From assembly GCA_018262135.1 (NCBI GenBank), contig JAGTSD010000016.1:1-12206 (forward strand): a DNA stretch of 12,206 bases, written 5' to 3'. The DNA is from Pseudomonadota bacterium (GTDB lineage: Bacteria; Pseudomonadota; Gammaproteobacteria; Competibacterales; Competibacteraceae). A model generated the notes under the pieces. That model worked only from the letters and a program-made list of their open reading frames with translations. It made no database searches and had not been told where the DNA came from. A program made the translations under genes and the position numbers. Position 1 is the first letter of the stretch, and the number at the start of each line of letters is the position of its first letter. Of this stretch, positions 7,314-12,206 are shown piece after piece.

Positions 7314-7529
7314 ATGCCAAAACTTCCAGGAATCAATCATCTGGAAGCCGTTCGCGCTCTGGAAAAAGCAGGTTTTCATATTATTCGCCAGGGAAGAAAG
7401 CATATCGTTCTGTCGAATGGAGGCCGGTTTGTGACGGTTCCCCGCAATAATCCAATCAATGCCTTCACTATGGGTGGCATCGCCCAGGATGCAGGATTTA
7501 CGGTAGAAGAATTTCGGCAGATCCTCTAA
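7314..7529 (+). CDS. hicA: HicA-family mRNA interferase toxin
   Basis: This 71-residue protein has the dsRNA-binding-like HicA fold. In characterised relatives it cleaves mRNA and tmRNA independently of translation. Residues 1-35 show the family pattern, with EAVRALEKAGFHIIRQGRKH. His30 in GRKHIVLS is the expected catalytic residue. VTVPRN (40-45) and the C-terminal GGIAQDAGFTVEEF also match. The ATG follows the hicB stop after only two bases, so the two are surely co-translated. GC content is 47.7% by my count. It is complete and shows no inactivating change, so it is probably functional and held in check by HicB. Twenty bases separate it from ribE. Confidence 0.9.
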   Translation: MPKLPGINHLEAVRALEKAGFHIIRQGRKHIVLSNGGRFVTVPRNNPINAFTMGGIAQDAGFTVEEFRQIL

Positions 7530-7549
7530 TCCCTTCTAGACCTCTCACC

Positions 7550-8215
7550 ATGTTCACCGGCATCATTACCGCAGTGGGAACCCTCACCGCCTTCCAGCCG
7601 CGCGGCGGCGATGTCCGCCTGCGCATCGCCACTGGCAAGCTGGATTTAAGCGATGTGCAACTCGGCGACAGCATCGCCGTCAGCGGCGTCTGCCTGACCG
7701 CCATCGAACTGCCTGGCGACGGTTTCTGGGCCGATGTCTCGCGCGAGACTCTGGAGCGCACCATCCTCGGCGCAGCCAAACCGGGGATGCAAGTCAACCT
7801 GGAAAAGGCGCTGACCCCGACCACCCGGCTCGGCGGCCACCTGGTCAGCGGCCACGTGGACGGCATCGGCACGATCACCGAATGGCGTCCCGATGGCCGT
7901 TCCTGGCGGCTACGCATTCAGGCTCCGGACGAGCTGGCCCGCTACATCGCCGAAAAAGGCTCGATCTGCGTGGACGGCATCAGCCTCACCGTCAACCGGG
8001 TGGAAGGCGCGGCGTTCGAACTCAACATCGTGCCGCACACCCTGGCCGAAACCACCCTGGCCGATAGCCAGGTGGGCCGGCGGGTCAACCTGGAAGTGGA
8101 CCTGATCGCCCGCTATCTCGAGCGGCTACTGCTGGGTGACCGCGCCGCGCAACCGGGCAGCGGCGGTCTCACCGAGGCATTACTGCGCGAACACGGGTTC
8201 TGGAAATCACCATGA
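7550..8215 (+). CDS. ribE: Riboflavin synthase, alpha subunit
   Basis: This enzyme joins two molecules of 6,7-dimethyl-8-ribityllumazine to make riboflavin. The 221-residue protein has the two lumazine-binding barrels of the family. The first starts MFTGIITAVG with GDSIAVSGVCLTA (39-51). The second starts near GHVDGIG (101-107) with KGSICVDGISLTVN (136-149). The linker signature GGHLVSGHVDG is at 95-105, and the C-terminal trimerisation helix (about 186-196) is followed by a short extension. The ATG has no recognisable Shine-Dalgarno sequence: the 20 bases before it are pyrimidine-rich. It may depend on ribosomes arriving from hicA. The stop overlaps the next gene (ATGA). Confidence 0.96.
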   Translation: MFTGIITAVGTLTAFQPRGGDVRLRIATGKLDLSDVQLGDSIAVSGVCLTAIELPGDGFWADVSRETLERTILGAAKPGMQVNLEKALTPTTRLGGHLVSGHVDGIGTITEWRPDGRSWRLRIQAPDELARYIAEKGSICVDGISLTVNRVEGAAFELNIVPHTLAETTLADSQVGRRVNLEVDLIARYLERLLLGDRAAQPGSGGLTEALLREHGFWKSP

Positions 8216-9315
8216 CTCTCAACAGCATTGACGAAATCCTCGCCGACCTGCGGCAGGGCAAAATGGTCATCATCATGGACGACGAGGACCGGGAAAATGA
8301 AGGCGACCTGATCATGGCCGCCTCGCTGGTGCGCCCCGAAGATATCAACTTCATGGCCCGCTACGGGCGCGGCCTGATCTGTCTGCCCCTGACCCGCGAA
8401 CGCTGCCAGCAACTGCACCTGCCCTTGATGGTCCAGGACAATTCATCGCCCTACTCCACCAACTTCACAGTTTCCATCGAGGCGGCGCAAGGCGTCACCA
8501 CCGGCATTTCCGCCTATGACCGCGCCCACACCGTCCGTACCGCTGTTCGCCCTGACGCCCGGCCCGAGGATCTCGTGCAACCTGGCCACATTTTCCCGCT
8601 GATGGCGCAGCCGGGCGGCGTTTTGACCCGCGCCGGTCATACCGAGGCCGGTTGCGATCTGGCGCGGCTGGCTGGACTGGAACCGGCGGCGGTCCTCGTC
8701 GAAATCCTCAATGAAGACGGCAGCATGGCGCGACGGCCTGATCTGGAAATCTTCGCCGCGCATCATGACTTGAAAATCGGCACGATTGCCGATCTGATTC
8801 GCTATCGGATGCAGAATGAGAAGACGCTGGAACGGGTCGCCGATGCGCTGATGAATACCGAATTCGGCCCGTTCCGGGTGCTGACCTACCAGGATGTGGT
8901 CGGCCGGCAGGTGCATTTCGCCCTGGTCAGAGGCGAAATCCACGGCAACGAACCGGCGACCGTGCGCGTACACGTGCAAAATTTGCTGAGCGACCTGCTG
9001 GCCTTGCGCCTGCCCGACAGCGGCTGGCCGCTGCGCGATGCGCTGCACCGGGTGGCGAACGAACCGGCCGGGGTGCTGGTGTTCCTCAGCCGGCCCGAAG
9101 AACCGGCGACCCTGATCCGGCGGATGCGCGGCTACCAGTTCGGCTCCAGCGAACCGCCGCGAACCGCCGACCAGTCCGCCGAGTTGCGCACCTACGGCAT
9201 TGGCGCACAAATCCTGCTCGACATCGGGGTGCGGCGTATGCGGGTGCTGGGCGCGCCCCGCCGTCTGACCGGCCTGTCCGGCTTCAATCTGGAAGTCGTT
9301 GAGTACGTCTCCTGA
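8212..9315 (+). CDS. ribB: 3,4-dihydroxy-2-butanone 4-phosphate synthase with degenerate RibA-like domain (RibBX)
   Basis: The N-terminal domain (1 to about 203) makes the four-carbon precursor of lumazine from ribulose 5-phosphate. It shows [12 protein letters not shown] (23-34), the [10 protein letters not shown] region and [11 protein letters not shown] with His143, all consistent with an active enzyme. The C-terminal domain (about 205-367) has the GTP cyclohydrolase II fold pattern, including [14 protein letters not shown]. However, the segment that should contain the zinc-binding ECLTGDxxxSxxCDCG reads [19 protein letters not shown], without a single cysteine. The substrate-binding TNNP is replaced by LGAP. 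It is therefore unlikely to have cyclohydrolase activity. This matches the RibBX variant described in Proteobacteria. It overlaps ribE by four bases. A true ribA must lie elsewhere. Confidence 0.93.
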   Translation: MTLNSIDEILADLRQGKMVIIMDDEDRENEGDLIMAASLVRPEDINFMARYGRGLICLPLTRERCQQLHLPLMVQDNSSPYSTNFTVSIEAAQGVTTGISAYDRAHTVRTAVRPDARPEDLVQPGHIFPLMAQPGGVLTRAGHTEAGCDLARLAGLEPAAVLVEILNEDGSMARRPDLEIFAAHHDLKIGTIADLIRYRMQNEKTLERVADALMNTEFGPFRVLTYQDVVGRQVHFALVRGEIHGNEPATVRVHVQNLLSDLLALRLPDSGWPLRDALHRVANEPAGVLVFLSRPEEPATLIRRMRGYQFGSSEPPRTADQSAELRTYGIGAQILLDIGVRRMRVLGAPRRLTGLSGFNLEVVEYVS

Positions 9316-9350
9316 ATCCCGTTCCTTATCCACCCATCACGGAATTCCCC

Positions 9351-9830
9351 ATGCCTGACATCACCATCATCGAAGGCGATTTCACCCCGCCGCAGGATGC
9401 CCGTTTCGCCCTGGTGGCGGCGCGGTTCAACAGCTTCATCGTCCAGAGCCTGATCAACGGCGCGGTGGATACCCTGCGCCGGCATGGCGTTCCCGAAACC
9501 AGCATTGACCTGATCTGGACGCCGGGTTCCTTCGAGCTGCCGCTGGCTGCGCAACGGCTGGCCGTCAGCGAGCGTTATGACGGCATCGTCGCCCTGGGCG
9601 CGGTGATTCGCGGCGGCACCCCACATTTCGAATACGTTGCCGGCGAATGCGTCAAGGGACTGGCCAGCGTGGCCCTGGAACACGATATTCCGGTCGGCTT
9701 CGGCGTGCTGACCGTGGACACCATTGATCAGGCGGTGGAGCGGGCCGGCACCAAGGCCGGCAACAAGGGTGCCGAGGCGGCGATGTCGGTGCTGGAAATG
9801 GTCAGCCTGCTGCGCCGGCTGGAAGTGTGA
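9351..9830 (+). CDS. ribH: 6,7-dimethyl-8-ribityllumazine synthase
   Basis: This enzyme condenses the RibD product with the dihydroxybutanone phosphate made by RibB to give lumazine. It probably forms a pentamer or icosahedral shell, as in homologues. The 159-residue sequence has AARFNSFI (23-30), PGSFELP (58-64) and [14 protein letters not shown] (83-96) with catalytic His92. It also has the C-terminal [23 protein letters not shown] phosphate-binding region. GGAA lies 6 bases before the ATG. The gene is 35 bases after ribBX and just before nusB, the usual order. Confidence 0.97.
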   Translation: MPDITIIEGDFTPPQDARFALVAARFNSFIVQSLINGAVDTLRRHGVPETSIDLIWTPGSFELPLAAQRLAVSERYDGIVALGAVIRGGTPHFEYVAGECVKGLASVALEHDIPVGFGVLTVDTIDQAVERAGTKAGNKGAEAAMSVLEMVSLLRRLEV

Positions 9831-9833
9831 TCC

Positions 9834-10286
9834 GTGACGGGGCCGATTCGTAGACCCCAGCCGGGCAAGCGCAGTTGGGCGCGGCGTTGCGCGGCGCAGG
9901 CCTTGTACGAGTGGCAGATCACCGGCCAGGACCCCGGTCGGATCGCGGCGCAGTTTCTGGCCGACGAGGATTTGCGCAAGGCGGACCCCGACTACTTCCA
10001 GGAACTGGTACGGGAGGTGCCGGCGCGAGTGACGGAGATCGATGCGGCGCTGGAACCGTTCCTGGACCGACCCCTGGCGCAGGTGGACCCGGTGGAGCGC
10101 GCCATTCTGCGCATCGGCGGCTACGAACTGACCCAGCACCCGGACCTGGCTTATCGGATCGTCATCAACGAGGCGGTGGAGCTGGCCAAGGTTTTCGGCG
10201 CGGAACAGGGTCATCGCTACGTCAACGGTGTACTCGACAAGCTGGCCCGCGCGGTACGGTCGGTTGAGTTCGCTGGGTCCGCCTGA
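9834..10286 (+). CDS. nusB: Transcription antitermination factor NusB
   Basis: NusB with NusE (ribosomal protein S10) binds the boxA of rRNA leaders and prevents premature Rho termination. The 150-residue all-helical protein has the family pattern. It starts RSWARRCAAQALYEWQ near the N-terminus and has VDPVERAILRIGGYEL in the middle. RIVINEAVELAKVFGAEQGHRYVNGVLDKLAR lies in the last third. It starts with GTG at 9834, three bases after the ribH stop, with GGAAG inside ribH 8 bases upstream. The family usually ends the riboflavin operon in gammaproteobacteria, often followed by thiL, which is not present here. Confidence 0.96.
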   Translation: MTGPIRRPQPGKRSWARRCAAQALYEWQITGQDPGRIAAQFLADEDLRKADPDYFQELVREVPARVTEIDAALEPFLDRPLAQVDPVERAILRIGGYELTQHPDLAYRIVINEAVELAKVFGAEQGHRYVNGVLDKLARAVRSVEFAGSA

Positions 10287-10346
10287 ACGCGGATGGATCC
10301 TGGCAGTAAACTCTTACGCCAACCTAACCATCAGCAAGGAATCCCC

Positions 10347-11030
10347 ATGGCGCAGCCGATCACCATCACCCGCGAAATCTTTCAGGTGGGTGGCCAAGGT
10401 CTGACTGCCCCCGAGGATGCCGCTATTTATCTGATCCACTTCGAAGGCCACGCCGCGCTGGTAGACGCCGGCGCCGGTCGCGGTCAGAAGCGGTTGCTCG
10501 GTCATCTGGCCACTCTGGGGATACGCCCCGAACAGATCGAGTATCTACTGCTCACCCACTGCCATTACGACCACACCGGGGGCGCTGGTGACCTGCGCGA
10601 GAAGCTGGGCTGTCCAGTGGTCATGCACGAACTGGACGCCGATTTCCTGGAGCGCGGCGACAACGAGGTCACGGCGGCCAGTTGGTATGGGGCCAAGCTC
10701 TATCCCTGCCCGGTGGACCGCCGGTTGAGCGGGGAGCGGGAAACGCTGCCGCTGGGCAACCGTTCGATTACCGCCCTGCACATCCCCGGCCACTCCCCCG
10801 GCTCGGTGGCCTACCTGGCCGAATCCGAAGGCCAAACCGTGCTGTTCGGCCAGGACGTGCATGGCCCGCTGGATTTGCGCCTGCGCTCGAACCGGGCGGA
10901 CTACCGGGCTTCGCTGGAACGGTTGCTGGCGCTGGAAGCGGACATCCTCTGCGAGGGACATTACGGCATCTTCCGGGGCAAGGCGGCGGTGGCGGACTAC
11001 ATTCGGTCGTTTCTGGAAGATGGGTATTAA
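10347..11030 (+). CDS. Metallo-beta-lactamase-fold hydrolase
   Basis: This 227-residue cytosolic enzyme belongs to the large MBL superfamily, which includes glyoxalase II and lactonases. All metal ligands are visible. THCHYDHTGG gives His71, His73, Asp75 and His76. PGHSPGS gives His149, GQDVHG gives Asp170, and CEGHYG gives His205. Both metal sites should be filled. The insertion with the substrate pocket (about 96-135) shows nothing diagnostic, so the substrate is unknown; thioester or lactone hydrolysis is a family-based guess. The start at 10347 has AAGGAA 5 bases upstream. An earlier frame start at 10293 adds 18 unrelated residues. It follows nusB after 60 bases and may be a separate unit or the operon's last gene. 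Confidence 0.85.
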   Translation: MAQPITITREIFQVGGQGLTAPEDAAIYLIHFEGHAALVDAGAGRGQKRLLGHLATLGIRPEQIEYLLLTHCHYDHTGGAGDLREKLGCPVVMHELDADFLERGDNEVTAASWYGAKLYPCPVDRRLSGERETLPLGNRSITALHIPGHSPGSVAYLAESEGQTVLFGQDVHGPLDLRLRSNRADYRASLERLLALEADILCEGHYGIFRGKAAVADYIRSFLEDGY

Positions 11031-11139
11031 CCGCCACCTCCCAGCTTGGCTGGCCAGCGGCGAAAACGAATCTGGCGGGACGGACGATCTTTGTTAGGCT
11101 TAATGGGCGCTGCCCGCCCGTTTCCATTCGGAGGACATC
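11031..11139 (+). other. Spacer between the hydrolase and universal stress protein genes
   Basis: This spacer holds a perfect palindrome, GCTGGCCAGC, just after the hydrolase gene, and a strong ribosome binding site GGAGG at 11130-11134. I see no T-tailed hairpin and no convincing promoter hexamers, although TTGTTAGGCTTAAT near 11090 is AT-richer. Confidence 0.4.
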
Positions 11140-11628
11140 ATGGACTACACCATCCGTACCATCCTGCTCGCTACCGATCTCGGCCCACGGGGTCATGAAG
11201 TCTTACGGCACGCCGGTGGTCTCGCCCACCATTTCGGCGCCCGCCTGCACATCGTCCACACCGTCGAGCCGCTGAGCGACTTCGCCCGGTTCTGGATCAA
11301 AACCACCGTTCCCGAGGAAACCTACAAGGAAAACGATCCCGAAACCTACGCTGGCATCCAGCGGGCTCTCCAGCAACGGCTGGATGAGTTTTGCCGGGAG
11401 GTGCTGGAAGGTCATGCCGAACGGTTGATCGCCGATATTCAGATTATCGAGGGTTCGCCCGCCCGCTCCATCCTGGAAGAAGCCCAGCGAGTGAACGCAG
11501 ACATGATCGTCCTCGGCTCGCACGGTCATTCCGCCATCGGCGAAGTGATGCTGGGTTCGGTAGCGCACAAGATCGCCATGAAAGCTACCGTCCCGGTGCT
11601 GCTGGTGCCGATCGGGCATCAAGGATAG
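11140..11628 (+). CDS. Universal stress protein, UspA family
   Basis: This 162-residue cytosolic protein has the Rossmann-like Usp fold. Asp13 in LLATDLG and the nucleotide motif GSHG-x9-GS (126-140) are both present. It should therefore belong to the ATP-binding branch. The tail VPVLLVP is typical. The insert between residues 45 and 70 (SDFARFWIKTTVPEETYKEN) is longer than in minimal members. Such proteins are generally induced by starvation, heat or redox stress and are thought to act in stress survival; the partner is unknown. GGAGG lies 5 bases before the ATG. It is convergent with the benE-type gene across a 37-base gap. Confidence 0.9.
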   Translation: MDYTIRTILLATDLGPRGHEVLRHAGGLAHHFGARLHIVHTVEPLSDFARFWIKTTVPEETYKENDPETYAGIQRALQQRLDEFCREVLEGHAERLIADIQIIEGSPARSILEEAQRVNADMIVLGSHGHSAIGEVMLGSVAHKIAMKATVPVLLVPIGHQG

Positions 11629-11665
11629 CGACCAGACCCGTTCGGGATGGCGGGGCTGTGCCAGT

Positions 11666-12206
11666 TCAGCGATAGGCCTTATTCAGAATCAGGTAAGCGA
11701 ACGACCCGATCACGATTCCCCAAAATGCCGAGCCCAATCCCAGGAAACTCATGCCGGAGGCGGTGGCCAGGAAGGTAATCATGGACGCTTCGCGATGGTC
11801 TTCCTCCTGTACCGCTCCCAGCACGTTCACGGAAATGGCGCCGATCAGCGCCAGACCGGCTAATACGGCAACGAACTCCTTGGGCAGGGCGGTAAACAGC
11901 ATCACGATGGTCCCACTGAACAGACCGCCCAGCAGATAAAACACGCCATTGGCAATGCCGGCGACGTAGCGTTTATCCGGGTTTTCATGGGCATCCTTGC
12001 CCGTGCACAACGCCGCCGTGATTGCCGCGATCACAATAGTGATGCCGCCAAAAAAAGCCACGACGATGGACGCCAGACTGGTTACGGTAATAATCGGCTG
12101 GGCGGGAGTGGAATAACCGGACACCCGTAAAATGGCCATGCCAGGCAGGAATTGTCCGGTCAGGCTGACCACGACCAGGGGAATAGCCAGGCTCAGCGTC
12201 GTATGC
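11666..12206 (-). CDS. benE: BenE-family benzoate/H+ symporter, C-terminal part
   Basis: This is the C-terminal part, 179 codons plus stop, of a multi-pass inner membrane transporter; the gene runs beyond the right edge of the window. Family segments include LAIPLVVVSLTGQFLPGMAIL, AALCTGKDAHENPDKRYVAG and GVFYLLGGLFSG. LAGLALIGAISVNVLGA and ASMITFLATASGMSFLGLGSAFWGI follow. Several hydrophobic helices are visible and the short hydrophilic loops fit BenE/YdcO. There is no internal stop, so the reading frame is intact within the window. A GTG at 12172 is internal and not a real start. Known members import benzoate with protons, but no benzoate catabolic genes are seen here, so the substrate is a family-level inference. 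Confidence 0.88.
   Translation of the reverse strand, partial: HTTLSLAIPLVVVSLTGQFLPGMAILRVSGYSTPAQPIITVTSLASIVVAFFGGITIVIAAITAALCTGKDAHENPDKRYVAGIANGVFYLLGGLFSGTIVMLFTALPKEFVAVLAGLALIGAISVNVLGAVQEEDHREASMITFLATASGMSFLGLGSAFWGIVIGSFAYLILNKAYR

Noticed and set aside
7530..8211. FMN riboswitch upstream of ribE or ribBX
   Set aside because: The spacer before ribE is only 20 bases and ribBX overlaps ribE, leaving no room. The conserved AGG...GGGG-type RFN elements are not seen there.
8443..10214. Two long minus-strand open frames (8443-9333 and 9192-10214)
   Set aside because: Both are antisense to ribBX, ribH and nusB, overlap each other, and have low-complexity His/Arg/Gln-rich translations with no motif.
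10283..10312. Possible promoter for the metallo-beta-lactamase-fold gene (CTGAAC and TAAACT)
   Set aside because: Only about half of the -35 positions match and the spacing is 18 bases, so it is not distinguishable from chance.

Overview
This is a GC-rich, gene-dense chromosomal segment, almost certainly from a gammaproteobacterium. GlyA aligns with the E. coli enzyme from its first residues. The order nrdR-ribD-ribE-ribB(A)-ribH-nusB is typical of Proteobacteria, and YciA and BenE relatives are also present. The base composition and gene mix would suit a Competibacter-like environmental gammaproteobacterium, but that placement is inference. There are no tRNA, rRNA, CRISPR or insertion sequence genes.

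Left part (1-3000): on the minus strand, an NAD-dependent acetaldehyde-type aldehyde dehydrogenase (ExaC/AcoD group) is followed by a small DUF779 protein. This pair is seen repeatedly in bacteria that oxidise alcohols or acetoin. A palindromic REP-like repeat lies between them. Upstream of the dehydrogenase, on the plus strand, is the decayed fragment of a hydantoinase/5-oxoprolinase subunit with an in-frame stop. Next comes a YciA-type acyl-CoA thioesterase on the minus strand.

Middle (3000-5510): a class I-like histone deacetylase/AcuC-family zinc deacetylase is followed by a roughly 170-base spacer with inverted repeats, then glyA (serine hydroxymethyltransferase).

Core operon (4257-10286): glyA, nrdR, ribD, hicB, hicA, ribE, ribBX, ribH and nusB all run on the plus strand with short gaps or overlaps. 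They link one-carbon metabolism, control of ribonucleotide reductase, riboflavin synthesis and transcription antitermination. RibB is fused to a GTP-cyclohydrolase-II-like domain that has lost its zinc cysteines (the RibBX form), so a separate ribA must exist elsewhere. The most unusual point is a HicB-HicA toxin-antitoxin cassette of clearly lower GC (about 48-50% against about 65-70% in sampled flanks). It sits between ribD and ribE, and the antitoxin start codon overlaps the ribD stop codon.

Right part (10300-12206): a metallo-beta-lactamase-fold hydrolase and a UspA-family universal stress protein run on the plus strand. They are followed by the convergent C-terminal part of a BenE-family benzoate/H+ symporter, cut by the window edge. 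Nothing here is clearly an entirely new system. The toxin-antitoxin pair wired into an essential vitamin operon is the best candidate for follow-up.
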